A DNA stretch of 64,000 nt from Methylocaldum sp002005105 (lineage in GTDB: Bacteria > Pseudomonadota > Gammaproteobacteria > Methylococcales > Methylococcaceae). The notes under the pieces were generated by a model. That model ran no database searches. It was given only the letters and a program-made list of their open reading frames with translations, and had not been told where the DNA came from. Below are positions 1 to 9,640 of this stretch, in pieces. The position numbers and the translations under genes were made by a program. The stretch is taken from positions 5,146,001-5,210,000 of the forward strand of contig NZ_CP194902.1 in NCBI RefSeq assembly GCF_051027545.1, in the 5' to 3' direction. The first letter of the stretch is position 1, and the number at the start of each line of letters is the position of its first letter.

Positions 1-213
1 GAGTTTTACTTCAAAATTCTTCAAATGGCGGGACCCAGATTTTTCCCCGAATGGAAAACGGTTTTCGACGAACTGCCCGGATTTCTCAAACAAACCGCAT
101 GGCTGACCGAACTTCCGGAGGTTTTGCGCGAGAACGGCTTCGCCCCGGTGAACGTCGAAACGCTGACCTGGGGCGCGTCGGCCCTGGTGACGGCGACGAA
201 ATCCGCGAGCTGA
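1..213 (+). CDS. C-terminal fragment, probable SAM-dependent methyltransferase
   Basis: The reading frame is open from base 1 and ends at a TGA at 211-213, so only the last 70 residues are present. The tail reads like the final strands of a class I methyltransferase of the UbiE/Coq5-like type: a segment ending in a leucine-rich helix, a GFAPVNVETLTWG strand, and the closing ASALVTATK strand that usually finishes this fold. No SAM-binding glycine motif is visible because it lies upstream of the window. It converges on a polyprenyl synthetase 35 bases away, so a role in modifying an isoprenoid or quinone is possible but only inferred from proximity. Confidence 0.45.
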   Translation, partial: EFYFKILQMAGPRFFPEWKTVFDELPGFLKQTAWLTELPEVLRENGFAPVNVETLTWGASALVTATKSAS

Positions 214-248
214 AATTCCGGTGAGCGCTCACTCCAAAGCCCGATGCG

Positions 249-1238
249 TTAAACCCCGTTAAACATGTCGATCAAATCCCGTGGAGCGTCATGAATCATT
301 ACTCTCTTGCGGGAGTCGGGCACGAGCCCCGAGACCTCGAGACACGATAATTGGAGACGTCGTTCCATCTCCTCCTCCATGTTCATCCGTGCTTCCTCGA
401 AGCTTTTCGACAGTTCGCACGACAGCGTCGAGCGCTCTCCGGTCAACAGGGGCGTAATCGAGGCTTGTAGGTTCCCGCCGAAGCGGACTATCGCAGGCGC
501 AAGAGCGGCTATGGCCCGAGCGTCGATGACTCCGCTCGACAGGTGATGCTTGATTTCCTGCAAATCGTCGGCGATCTGATACGCTTCGCCGATCAAAACA
601 CCATAGCGATAAAACGCATTTCGGACATCCCGCTCGGCACCCGCCGCAAGTGCACCCAGTTCGCAGGCAACGCCGAAAAGCACGCCGGTCTTGAGATCGA
701 TGATCGCGTCATAGAGGGATTCGGGCACGGCATCGGCCCGGAGATAAACAGCCAGTTCCGAAGGATCGATGGGTTCCTGAAACGCGCCCTTGGCGATTCG
801 GGCGATCGCACGCGACACCGCCAGACCATCATCCCGGCTCAAGTCGCTCATCATCTCGATGGCGGAAGCGAAGATGACATCTCCCAAAAGCACCGCTTTC
901 CGCGCCCCCGCCAAGGTCCAGGCAGCAGGTTTGCCCCGCCTGGCGCGATCCTGGTCCACGAAATCGTCATGGATCAGCGTGGCCCCGTGAACAAGCTCCA
1001 CCGCCACGGATCTCGGCACTGCGGACGACGGATTTCCGCCAAGGCTTTCGTTCACCAGGCACACGAGGGAACCTCTGATCATCTTTCCGCCCCGGAACGT
1101 ATCGTTCAGCGCCTCATCGGGACGGACATGCAGGCCCTGAAAAAGTCCCTGCAAGGTCTGATCGATCGCTTCAACAAGAATCGGCCTACACCCGCAGCAA
1201 TAATCCTTGAATCCCTTCACGCCCGCAGTCCTTCTCAC
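249..1238 (-). CDS. Polyprenyl synthetase (trans-isoprenyl diphosphate synthase)
   Basis: A 329-residue protein of the polyprenyl synthetase family, which extends allylic diphosphates with isopentenyl diphosphate in the cytosol. The first aspartate-rich motif is HDDFVD at about residues 90-95, followed by the usual RRGKP segment; a GGKMIRG stretch near residue 50 corresponds to the conserved GGKR(I/L)R region. The second motif is ADDLQE near residues 223-227, with Glu where many relatives have the last Asp. The N-terminus carries a CCGC cluster (residues 14-17) not typical of IspA or IspB, and the divergence suggests a secondary enzyme rather than the housekeeping farnesyl or octaprenyl synthase. 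It follows a membrane-protein gene by 87 bases on the same strand, probably as one operon. Product chain length cannot be read from sequence here. Confidence 0.85.
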   Translation of the reverse strand: MRRTAGVKGFKDYCCGCRPILVEAIDQTLQGLFQGLHVRPDEALNDTFRGGKMIRGSLVCLVNESLGGNPSSAVPRSVAVELVHGATLIHDDFVDQDRARRGKPAAWTLAGARKAVLLGDVIFASAIEMMSDLSRDDGLAVSRAIARIAKGAFQEPIDPSELAVYLRADAVPESLYDAIIDLKTGVLFGVACELGALAAGAERDVRNAFYRYGVLIGEAYQIADDLQEIKHHLSSGVIDARAIAALAPAIVRFGGNLQASITPLLTGERSTLSCELSKSFEEARMNMEEEMERRLQLSCLEVSGLVPDSRKRVMIHDAPRDLIDMFNGV

Positions 1239-1325
1239 ATGGCGAAAACCGCTCGGGAGACCATATCACAACTTGGACCAGGCACGATGGGATATTCGGC
1301 CCGGTATCGGCAGAGAAGGACCGCC

Positions 1326-2057
1326 CTAATCGAACAGGCGAAACAACAGCAGTCCCATGCCCAGCGCAATGACTCCTAGGCTGATGCTTTTCAAAATCGC
1401 CTCGTACCGGATCATCAAGGCCCGATCGGCATCGCCGAGGTCGCCGCCGCATTGCTTGAGCGCCTTGTAGGGCCGCGATGCCTTGATCTCTACCAGGCTG
1501 AACAGAGCCATGGACAAGGCGACCGCGATCACGGCGACGGAGAGAGTGTTCGTTTGCATCACGTATCCCGCCAAAACCGGCAGAAATCCCCATGAAAACG
1601 CGAACCATCCGTCGGTATGGTAGCGTCCGTCGAACCATTCCAGGTTATAGGCAAAGACGAAGAATCCCTCGACAAGCGCGATGAAGATCAGATTCGGCAC
1701 GAAACGCACCATGAAGTAGGCTGCAACCAGATAGGCCGCCGCTAGCGAGCATCCCGCCATGAGCCACAGCTGCCGTTTGCCGAACACGTCGCCCCATGGC
1801 TTTTTCGCCTTGCTGCCCAGCGCATCCAGGGCATGGGCGCCGATTCCGAGACCCAAGAAGTAAATGAAGGCGATGGCGATCACCCGGTCCCAATGGAGAT
1901 CGGGTGCCAGCACGGACCCGATCACGGTAAAGGACATGACCATCGCCGTATAGGGCAGAAAAAGAAGGCCGATCGCTCTCCGAAATTTAGGAGAGCCGAA
2001 TCGGGGAACGAACCATTCGGATCCTCTGTCCGGCTTCGCTGAGTCATCGGGCGTCAA
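1326..2057 (-). CDS. Polytopic inner-membrane protein, function unknown
   Basis: A 243-residue protein with about six or seven hydrophobic segments (around residues 28-50, 58-75, 98-117, 122-140, 150-165, 170-188 and 220-240). A conserved-looking cytoplasmic stretch, AHALDALGSK followed by KPWGD (about residues 74-90), and a later EWFDGRYHTDGW segment carry most of the charged residues. The protein sits directly upstream of the polyprenyl synthetase and is probably co-transcribed. UbiA-type prenyltransferases were considered because of this partner, but the NDxxDxxxD signature is not present. A role with the isoprenoid product is inference from neighbourhood only. Confidence 0.6.
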   Translation of the reverse strand: MTPDDSAKPDRGSEWFVPRFGSPKFRRAIGLLFLPYTAMVMSFTVIGSVLAPDLHWDRVIAIAFIYFLGLGIGAHALDALGSKAKKPWGDVFGKRQLWLMAGCSLAAAYLVAAYFMVRFVPNLIFIALVEGFFVFAYNLEWFDGRYHTDGWFAFSWGFLPVLAGYVMQTNTLSVAVIAVALSMALFSLVEIKASRPYKALKQCGGDLGDADRALMIRYEAILKSISLGVIALGMGLLLFRLFD

Positions 2058-2315
2058 CGCATGTCCTCCATCCGGGTTCTAGTAGAAGCACTCCGCCGAA
2101 TATTTCGGGATGATAGCCTCGTCACGCTTGATCCCGAAAGCACCGTTTGAATCGCTTGCGGATATCACTTGCCCCCAGCTGACTACGGAGAGATACTTAC
2201 ATCGGGGTATTTCGGGGGGCTTCCCCAGTTTCCCAGAAACCCGAAAAAGAAGGCATCGACTTTACCTTTCCGTCGTGCCCGCACGACTGTTTCTCACGGA
2301 TGGAGATGGATCGTT

Positions 2316-3884
2316 ATGAAACCGAAATCCTCGTTTCGCTCTTGGATGACGCTCGGCATCTTGGTGATGGTGTTTGCCGAATCCACTGCCGAGAATACCG
2401 TTCCTCGACCCCGTCATTATCCGGATGCGGTGCAGGAACAAGGCAGCCCCCCGTTTGTCGAGCCGGTAGGATTGCAGGATGCGGTGCAATTCTGGCGCCA
2501 GGTTTTCGGGGTGTGGCATCTGAATCAGTTTGCACTCCACGACAGCGTTCATTTGGGCGTGGTCTACGACGTGATCAAGCTGCCGGATGTCGATGGCGAG
2601 GGTCTGACACATGAGCATAAAGCGTCCGTAGAATGGCACGTCCATGCCCTCGAAAATGAACTTCGGGACTTGGAAGATCGGGTGCGGTTCGGTGCCAGCT
2701 TGACCGACACGCAGCAACGACTGTTCGATCTCCTGGTCAGCCACGCCGGCGAAAACGCCGTGTACGGAGCAAGTCAGCGGGTACGCGGTCAACGCGGGCT
2801 GCGGGAACGCTTTCTAAAGGGACTCGAAGCCAGTGGCCGCTACGATCGCCTGTTCCGCAGGATATTCCGCGAGGCCGAATTGCCCGAAGACCTCGCCTTG
2901 CTTCCCCACGTCGAATCGTCTTTCGTCAATCACGCGCATTCCTCGGCGGGAGCCGCCGGGATGTGGCAATTCATGCGCGCGACAGCTCGCCGCTGCCTTC
3001 ACCTGAGCCGGGCGGTCGACGAGCGCTATGATCCGGTGTTTGCCACGCGCGGCGCCGCACGGTACCTGGCCCACGCCTATGAAGTGCTCGGCGACTGGGG
3101 ACTGGCGATCACCTCGTACAACCACGGCATAGGCGGAATGGCGCGCGCCAGAGACGAATTCGGACCGAACCTCGCTCGGATCGTCCGCTATTACCAAGGT
3201 TCGACCTTCGGTTTCGCGTCACGGAATTTTTATGCCGAATTCCTTGCCGTGCGGTCGATCATCCAGAATCTGCCGAATTATTTCCCGGCGGGCGTATTCT
3301 TCCAACCGCCTCTCAAGCACGATCTCGTCCGTCTAACCGGCTCCCTTCCGGTCACTCATCTGGCGAGACTCCACGGCCTGGAACGCGACACGCTTGCCGA
3401 GCTCAACCCCGCTTGGACAACATCCGCGATCAAGGGGCGCACCCTGCTCCCCGCGGGCATCGACGTTTGGCTTCCTCAAGGGACCTTGGAGCGCACCCCG
3501 GGCATTTCGGCCTATGAACAACCCGTGCTGGTGGCCGGCGATGACGCTCAGTCCAACAGACGCATCGTCACTGCCTCGCTGATCGATGTCGGAGAGGAGC
3601 CGGTGATGATGTCATCGCGTTTGCTCACGACGCCGGCACCGGTCCCGGCAGAGGATATCGTAAAGGGCTCCGGGCGCGGAAAAGCCGTCGCGCAGAAAGC
3701 CAAGTCCGCAAAGCTGTCGAAACAAGGGCACCGGGTACATGTGGTTCGCCGTGGCGAATCTCCGCGTCTGATCGCGGCAAAATACGGCGTTGGACTTCGC
3801 AAATTGCTGACGATGAACGCGATCACGCAAGGGACGGTGCTTCGGCCAGGTCAACGACTGCGCATTCCGATGAAATCCAGCTGA
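2316..3884 (+). CDS. mltD: Membrane-bound lytic murein transglycosylase, MltD-like, with LysM
   Basis: Cleaves peptidoglycan glycan strands in the periplasm to leave anhydromuramyl ends. The start at 2316 is chosen because it follows a GGAGATGGA ribosome site and gives a signal peptide (MKPKSSFRSW, then a hydrophobic run to about residue 25). The SLT domain spans about residues 185-330; LLPHVESSF contains the catalytic Glu (residue 200) and is followed by SSAGAAGMWQFM and the TSYNHG motif, all typical of family 1 transglycosylases. A degenerate LysM-like segment lies near residues 355-405 and a clear LysM ends the protein (HVVRRGESPRLIAAKYGV). Length of 522 residues is normal for MltD, though only about one and a half LysM units are seen. 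No lipobox cysteine is obvious. Confidence 0.85.
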   Translation: MKPKSSFRSWMTLGILVMVFAESTAENTVPRPRHYPDAVQEQGSPPFVEPVGLQDAVQFWRQVFGVWHLNQFALHDSVHLGVVYDVIKLPDVDGEGLTHEHKASVEWHVHALENELRDLEDRVRFGASLTDTQQRLFDLLVSHAGENAVYGASQRVRGQRGLRERFLKGLEASGRYDRLFRRIFREAELPEDLALLPHVESSFVNHAHSSAGAAGMWQFMRATARRCLHLSRAVDERYDPVFATRGAARYLAHAYEVLGDWGLAITSYNHGIGGMARARDEFGPNLARIVRYYQGSTFGFASRNFYAEFLAVRSIIQNLPNYFPAGVFFQPPLKHDLVRLTGSLPVTHLARLHGLERDTLAELNPAWTTSAIKGRTLLPAGIDVWLPQGTLERTPGISAYEQPVLVAGDDAQSNRRIVTASLIDVGEEPVMMSSRLLTTPAPVPAEDIVKGSGRGKAVAQKAKSAKLSKQGHRVHVVRRGESPRLIAAKYGVGLRKLLTMNAITQGTVLRPGQRLRIPMKSS

Positions 3885-4271
3885 CATTTGAAGGGCTTCG
3901 AGGTCTTTTCAGGCAACGAACCGGGAAAACGGTTAAAGGCGAAGAGATTTGATCCGTAGATATTCGTGCGAAGTTTTACGACTTTTTTACAACAAATGCC
4001 GAGTGTTTAATAAGACCATAAACCAATTCTTATTTAACGTCGGAACACCTAACGGCTGGTGTAACTCGCTGCTGTAGCGGCACTATTTGCCTTTTAACGA
4101 TATAAGCTTTTTGTTGTGCGGCTATATCCATGGCCGAATGATAACAGGAAGATAACGGTAAAAATCGGTATAACTGCTGAGCGGAAGGGTTTTTTGGACA
4201 GGACGGTCTTGATGAGCTCGAACACTGAAGCCGTTATGGGATCCGACAGAATCTTTCCAAGGAGGATCTTC
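3885..4271. other. Intergenic region upstream of the sigma factor
   Basis: 387 bases, AT-rich around 3960-4100. No gene is supported. A GGAACA at 4041-4046 resembles the -35 element used by RpoE-type sigma factors, but no good -10 element was found at the right distance, so autoregulation of the downstream gene is only a possibility. A strong ribosome site (AAGGAGG) occurs at 4259-4265 for the gene starting at 4272. Confidence 0.35.
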
Positions 4272-4847
4272 ATGGCTACTGTTTATATCGACGATCAGGA
4301 ATTGGTACATCGAGTCCAACAGGGAGACCGGAGTGCTTTCGATCGTCTGGTGCGCAAGTACCAGGCCAAGCTCTTGCAACTGATAGGCCGTTATATCAAG
4401 GACCCTCACGAATCGTGGGATGTCGCGCAGGAAGCCTTTATCAAGGCCTACCTTGCGCTCCCGAGATTCCGCGGTGACAGCGCGTTCTATACCTGGCTCT
4501 ATCGAATCGCCATCAACACCGCCAAGAATCACCTGGCGATGCGGCTGCGCCGCCCGTCGGAAGACGAACTCGATGTCGAAGAGGCCGAGCAGTTCGAATC
4601 CGCCGTTCGACTGAAAGACCAGGAAACTCCGGAAGGCTTGGTATTAACCGAGGAACTTGCGCTAACCATTCAGCAGGCGCTCGACAAACTTCCGGGGGAG
4701 TTGCGGACTGCTATCCAGTTGCGGGAATTCGACGGGCTGAGCTACGACGAAATTGCCCAGGTCATGCAATGCCCGGTCGGAACGGTCCGCTCGCGCATCT
4801 TCCGGGCGCGGGAATTCCTCGACAAGCAAATCGAATTTTTACATTGA
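4272..4847 (+). CDS. rpoE: RNA polymerase sigma factor, RpoE/ECF type
   Basis: A 191-residue extracytoplasmic-function sigma factor that directs RNA polymerase to envelope-stress promoters. The start at 4272 follows AAGGAGG with a six-base spacing. Region 2 is clear: QEAFIKAYLALPRF followed by FYTWLYRIAINTAKN, the classic RpoE core-binding and -10 recognition signature. Region 4 contains the helix-turn-helix, GLSYDEIAQVM then CPVGTVRSRIFRAR. It belongs to the E. coli-like RpoE group by length and motif. Unusually, no anti-sigma gene (rseA) or rseB follows: nearly 1 kb without a convincing gene comes next. How its activity is held in check is therefore not visible here. Confidence 0.93.
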   Translation: MATVYIDDQELVHRVQQGDRSAFDRLVRKYQAKLLQLIGRYIKDPHESWDVAQEAFIKAYLALPRFRGDSAFYTWLYRIAINTAKNHLAMRLRRPSEDELDVEEAEQFESAVRLKDQETPEGLVLTEELALTIQQALDKLPGELRTAIQLREFDGLSYDEIAQVMQCPVGTVRSRIFRAREFLDKQIEFLH

Positions 4848-5841
4848 GGCATCGGACGACGCGCCAAGGACGACGCGATCCCTCCTCCGTCCTGGCTGGA
4901 TTAAAAGGATGTTCTATCGGCCGGGATCGAGATGCGATAAAACAGAATAACCGAAGCGTGAGGTTCGAGGGAGAGTCTTGACGACTGGACCTAAACATCC
5001 GCTGTTTCGGCGACAAATTCCGCATTTCCGGGTGACTCGACACCAGCGCCCAGCCATCATTACTCTCGGAACATCCTTTTCCATGCGACATCCCGGTTCC
5101 TTTCGCTTGTCCTGACACTGATCGAATCATCCCTGATTCCACTCGACGACTGCCACGGGCGCCTCGGGGGAAAGCGCCCTTGGTGATTGCAGAGTAGTTG
5201 TCATTGAACAGCGTCCGAGCTCTTTCGGAAATACGCAAAAGTGCCTATGGACGCATGAACGGCCCAGGCAATTCCAAACCGACGGCTTTTTCGGAACACC
5301 GGTGTCCATACGTAGACTTGCGGATGTCTTGATCAGGCGCAACACGCTTAAATACGCGTCACTCGAATGTAACAGCCTACCCCTAAGCCTGGCTAAGGAT
5401 AGGAGTACGGGTTGAACGATTCGAGGCCGAACCATGGACGATTCGATAGGATTTAGGACATAGCGAAAGGATTGCGGATCTCGCAGGAACAGGATGCTCC
5501 AAGATAACTGGACCAGAAAAATACTAAAGAAAAAGACATCGGCCAAAGGCCAGCCGAGAGTCGGTCAAGAGGAGGAGGCGGTCTGGTCCAGTTATCTCAT
5601 CTAATGCGGTAAGTCTCAGCCGCAATGGGGCTTTCGGCAAAATTCTTATAATTCTCCTTTTCCTGATGCCCTGCCCGGCACCGCTCTCCGTAGCTAACCG
5701 CTTTTGATATTCCGCCCGTCCGAGGGGCGTCCGTTCGTTCGGTTAGCCGCCTCTCGACAAAACCTTCACCCCTTCCCGCAACCCGCAGTACACTAACCAT
5801 TTGTGAACCCGTGACCTGACGTCATATGAGGGAACAACGGA
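4848..5841. other. Long intergenic region after rpoE
   Basis: About 1 kb with no supported gene. It holds a 96-bp palindromic element at 5502-5597 (described separately) and several stop-interrupted frames. The rseA/rseB genes expected after an E. coli-like rpoE are not here in any frame that I can recognise. Confidence 0.5.
5502..5597. repeat. Small element with perfect 16-bp terminal inverted repeats
   Basis: The left end (5502-5517) reads AGATAACTGGACCAGA and the right end (5582-5597) is its exact reverse complement. The 64-base interior is purine-rich and starts like the 5' end of a short coding segment. No target duplication is evident. The shape is that of a MITE, or of a relic left after internal deletion of an insertion sequence; no transposase is nearby to identify the family. 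Confidence 0.6.
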
Positions 5842-8800
5842 GTGAACGTAAAGCGATTGCTGGGAAACGGATATTCGGTTGCGATCGGAGCGACGGCCTG
5901 TGTCAGCGCCATAATTCTTGCACTAGGAGCCATTCTCGATCCACCGCCACCGTTGTCCCTGTTCTTGGTCGCAATAATGTTCGCGGCATGGCATGGCGGA
6001 ATGAGCGCGGGGTTCGCGGCTACCGCGCTGAGCATGGGGGCTAGCGTTCCGCTCCTGGTCATTCTGACCGATTCTATCGACATCCTGAACCCCGCCGAAG
6101 CCCTGCGATTGGGACTACTTTTTGGAGTAGGCACAGTACTGAGCTTTGGGATTTCGCGCCTGCGCAAAGCCGAACGGCGCGCGTTCAGGGCCGCATTGGA
6201 GCGCCAGTCGCTGCTCAATCGAGCCTTGGCCGAGCGGCAGCCCCTCGAGGCTGCGCTATACGAACGCGATCAACTCCTCCAGCTGTCGCAAAAGATCGTC
6301 CAGGTAGCGAGCTTTGAGGCCGATCTAAGCCAAGACGCTCGTCACCGTATGTCGCCGCAGTGGTACCAGATTTACGGTATCGCGCCCGAAGCGTTCGAAC
6401 ACTCCACCGATGCCTGGCTGAATCTGGTACATCCGGGCGATCGGGATACCTTGAAGTCGGGTATAGAGACGGCGTTCGCGCGGCAAGCGCCGGATTTCAG
6501 CAGCGAATTCCGCATCATCCGCCAAAATGACTTCGCCGTCCGCTGGATCGAACTGCGAGCCACAATCCGCTACGATGCCGAAGGCCGTCCGGTTCATATG
6601 GCCGGAAGCAACATAGACATTACCGAGCGTAAACAGGCCGAACAGACGCTGGCAGCGAGCGAACGGCGGTTCAAGCTGCTAGCCGAAACGTCGGCGCGGC
6701 TATTGGCTACCGATGAGCCGCATACGATTATCGAGGATCTTTGCCTCGCCGTAATGCGCCAACTCGGCTGCGAATGCTTTTTCAATTTTCTGCTCGACGA
6801 CGCCAAAGGACGATTCCGCCTGAGTGCTTCCGCCGGCTTGTCGGCCGAGGAGATTCGCGATCTCGAGTGGCTCGATTGCAACGTGATCGCCTGCGGCTGC
6901 TTCGCGGGCGACGGTGAATATGTTGCCGCCGAAAACGTTCGTCATCACGGCGGACTATGTGCTGCCCGTGTCCGAAGCTACGGTATTCAAGCCTACGCCT
7001 GCCATCCTCTGCTGGTACAGGGACGCGTCATCGGAATCCTGTCATTCGGCACCAAGACCCGCCCAGTATTTACCGCCGAAGAACTGAATCTGATGAAATC
7101 GGTCACCGACCAGGTGGCGATAGCCATGCAGCGGGTTCTCGACCGGCGTTCTCTGCGGGCAAGCGAAGCGCGTTTCCGCACGATCGTGCAGGCCGTCCCG
7201 AGCCTTACGTTGGAAAGCGACGCGGAAGGCAACAATACCTTCGTAAGCGAGCAATGGTGCTCTTATACCGGACTGTCCCCGGAACAGAGCGCGGGGCAAG
7301 GCTGGCTATCGGCGCTGCATCCCGACGATATCGCGAAGGTTTTGGCCCGGTGGAACAAAGCGGCACGAACCGGCACGTCGTTCGAGAGCCAGTATCGTCT
7401 GAGGTCGGCCGACGGCTCGTACAGGTGGTTTATCGCCCGCGCCCTGCCGGATCGCGATGCCGATGGGAAAATCGTCCGCTGGACCGGTTCGCTCACGGAT
7501 ATCGACGATTTGGTACGGACCGAGGAAGCTCTGCGAGCCAGTGAAGCCCGAGCACTCGCAGCCAACGTCCAGATGCGGGCCATCATGCAGACGGCGCGAG
7601 TCGCCATCTGCGTCGCCCATGACCCGGAGTGCCGGCTGATCACGGGCAACGTTCAGGCGCATCAATTGCTGGGCGTACCGGAAGGCGAAAATTTATCGGC
7701 CGTGCCGGACACGAACGGCGCCGCTCTTTACCGTTTCTTCAACAACGGACGGGAGGTTCCCGCTCAGGATCTCCCCATGTGCCGAGTCTTGAAGACGGGC
7801 GAAGTCGTGGAGGACGTGGAACTGGAAATAGTCCGCGCCGACGGCACACGCCGGTTCGTCCTGAGCGCGGCCGCACCGCTATATGACAACACCGGCCGCG
7901 TGCAGGGCGCCACGGCCACTTTCCTGGACATCACCGAACGCAAGCAGATCGAGATCGAACGCCAGAAATTTGTTTCCTTCGCCGATCAGAGCACGGAATT
8001 TATCGGCATGTGCGACCTGGACTTCCAGCCGTTCTACGTCAACGAGGCCGGTCGGCGCCTGGTTGGACTGGATAGCCTGGAGCAGGCGTGCCGAACGCCG
8101 GTGAAGGAGTTCGTCTTTCCGGAAGACCAAGAATTCGTTTATGAAGAATTCTTCCCGCGCGTGCTGCGTGAAGGCCGTGCCGAGGTGGAGATCCGCTTTC
8201 GCCATTTTAAAACCGGCGCTACGCTTTGGATGGTTTGCAACGTGTTCTATATCCGGGATACGAACGGCGAACCGGTGGGATTCGCGACGGTGAGCCACGA
8301 CATTACCGAGCGTAAACAGGCCCAGCAGGCATTGGCGGCAGCGAACGACCGCTTGGCGGCCGATTTGGAGGCTATGACGAGACTGCAAGCGGTCGGTGCG
8401 CTCTTCGTACGGGAGGACGGGCTGCCGGTTGTACTCGATCAGATCGTGGAAACGGCTATGGCCATCGCAGGCGCAGATCGCGGCCACATTCAACTGGTCG
8501 ACATGCCGTCCGGCTCTCTCCGGATCGTTGCTCAGCGAGGCTTCGGGCCGGCCTACGTCGATTTCTGGCAAAGTGCCCATGCCGGGCCGGGGCCCTGGGG
8601 CGCTACGATGGAATGGGGAAAGCGCGTGATCGTGGAGGACGTTACCCGAAGTCTTATCTTTAACGACGCGCGGGAGCTTCAGGAGATCCTGAACGCAGGG
8701 GTACGCGCGATCCACTGCACCCCACTGCTGAGCCGCGGCGGCCGATTGTTCGGCGTGCTTTCGACCCACTACGGAACACCCCACTGGCCGGACGAGCGGG

Positions 8801-9618
8801 CATTGCGCCTGCTCGACCTGTTGGCGCGTCAAACCGCGGATATTATCGAACGAGCCCAGACCGAGACCGCTCTCAAAGAGGCCGATCTTCGCAAGAATGA
8901 ATTCATCGCCATGCTGGGCCATGAGCTGAGAAATCCGCTCGCCCCGATCCGCAACGCGGCTCATTTGATACGCAAGTTCGCCCCGCCGAACCCGAGGATG
9001 CAATGGGCGCAGGAAGTCATCAACCGGCAAGTGGATCACCTGACCCGGCTGGTGGACGACCTTCTGGATGTCTCACGGATCGTTCAGGGCAAATTGAAGC
9101 TTCAGAAAACGCCGGTGGATCTCACCGCCCTTCTTCATCAAACCATGGAGGCCACTAAACCGCAGCTCGATGCCCGCCGCCATCTGCTTACCGCGGCCCT
9201 GCCGAAATATCCCTTATGGTTCGAGGCCGATCCGGTGCGCTTGACGCAAATGGTTTCGAACTTGCTGGATAATGCCAACAAATATACCCCCGCAGGGGGA
9301 CGGATCTGGCTCGGCGTGGATCATACGGGTAACGAGGTCGCGATTTCGGTGCGCGACAACGGCGAAGGTATCCCCAGCGCGCTGCTGCCGCATCTTTTCG
9401 ACGTGTTCACCCAATCGGAACGGACGCTGGATCGCGCTCAGGGCGGGTTGGGTCTCGGATTGACCATCGTACAGAAGATCGCGGAATTGCACGGAGGGCG
9501 GGTGGAGGTAAAAAGCGAAGGCCCCGGCAAGGGCAGCGAATTCATCGTGCGGCTGCCGCTCGGCGACTGCAAAGCGGAGACGGAAGCGAAGCCGGCGTGT
9601 AACGTACAGAGCGCTTGA
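5842..9618 (+). CDS. Multi-PAS/GAF sensor histidine kinase
   Basis: A 1258-residue kinase that senses signals through many domains and autophosphorylates a histidine. A GTG at 5842 opens the frame. Order: hydrophobic N-terminal segments (about residues 10-105, similar to the DUF4118 membrane module), PAS at about 150-265 ending in DITERKQAEQ, GAF at about 280-430, PAS at about 440-565, PAS at about 575-705, PAS at about 715-835, a second GAF at about 860-1010, HisKA with the phosphoacceptor in GHELRNPLAPIRN (His1027), and HATPase_c at about 1130-1245 with DNANKYT (N box), DNGEGIP and GGLGLGL. There is no receiver domain and no response regulator beside it, so its partner lies elsewhere. The core closely resembles that of the second kinase at 18899-21487. 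Confidence 0.9.
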   Translation: MNVKRLLGNGYSVAIGATACVSAIILALGAILDPPPPLSLFLVAIMFAAWHGGMSAGFAATALSMGASVPLLVILTDSIDILNPAEALRLGLLFGVGTVLSFGISRLRKAERRAFRAALERQSLLNRALAERQPLEAALYERDQLLQLSQKIVQVASFEADLSQDARHRMSPQWYQIYGIAPEAFEHSTDAWLNLVHPGDRDTLKSGIETAFARQAPDFSSEFRIIRQNDFAVRWIELRATIRYDAEGRPVHMAGSNIDITERKQAEQTLAASERRFKLLAETSARLLATDEPHTIIEDLCLAVMRQLGCECFFNFLLDDAKGRFRLSASAGLSAEEIRDLEWLDCNVIACGCFAGDGEYVAAENVRHHGGLCAARVRSYGIQAYACHPLLVQGRVIGILSFGTKTRPVFTAEELNLMKSVTDQVAIAMQRVLDRRSLRASEARFRTIVQAVPSLTLESDAEGNNTFVSEQWCSYTGLSPEQSAGQGWLSALHPDDIAKVLARWNKAARTGTSFESQYRLRSADGSYRWFIARALPDRDADGKIVRWTGSLTDIDDLVRTEEALRASEARALAANVQMRAIMQTARVAICVAHDPECRLITGNVQAHQLLGVPEGENLSAVPDTNGAALYRFFNNGREVPAQDLPMCRVLKTGEVVEDVELEIVRADGTRRFVLSAAAPLYDNTGRVQGATATFLDITERKQIEIERQKFVSFADQSTEFIGMCDLDFQPFYVNEAGRRLVGLDSLEQACRTPVKEFVFPEDQEFVYEEFFPRVLREGRAEVEIRFRHFKTGATLWMVCNVFYIRDTNGEPVGFATVSHDITERKQAQQALAAANDRLAADLEAMTRLQAVGALFVREDGLPVVLDQIVETAMAIAGADRGHIQLVDMPSGSLRIVAQRGFGPAYVDFWQSAHAGPGPWGATMEWGKRVIVEDVTRSLIFNDARELQEILNAGVRAIHCTPLLSRGGRLFGVLSTHYGTPHWPDERALRLLDLLARQTADIIERAQTETALKEADLRKNEFIAMLGHELRNPLAPIRNAAHLIRKFAPPNPRMQWAQEVINRQVDHLTRLVDDLLDVSRIVQGKLKLQKTPVDLTALLHQTMEATKPQLDARRHLLTAALPKYPLWFEADPVRLTQMVSNLLDNANKYTPAGGRIWLGVDHTGNEVAISVRDNGEGIPSALLPHLFDVFTQSERTLDRAQGGLGLGLTIVQKIAELHGGRVEVKSEGPGKGSEFIVRLPLGDCKAETEAKPACNVQSA

Positions 9619-9640
9619 TGGCCGGCTGCCGCAGAGCAGG

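Noticed and set aside
1326..2057. UbiA-type prenyltransferase
   Set aside because: The size and number of helices fit loosely, but the NDxxDxxxD and second DxxxD motifs are missing.
4030..4070. RpoE-type promoter ahead of rpoE
   Set aside because: A GGAACA is present, but no acceptable -10 element lies at the required distance, so it is mentioned only as a weak hint.
5127..5546. 139-codon minus-strand frame after rpoE, considered as a candidate RseA
   Set aside because: It begins inside the 96-bp palindromic element, lacks the zinc-anti-sigma or RseA pattern, and its single hydrophobic stretch is at the wrong end.
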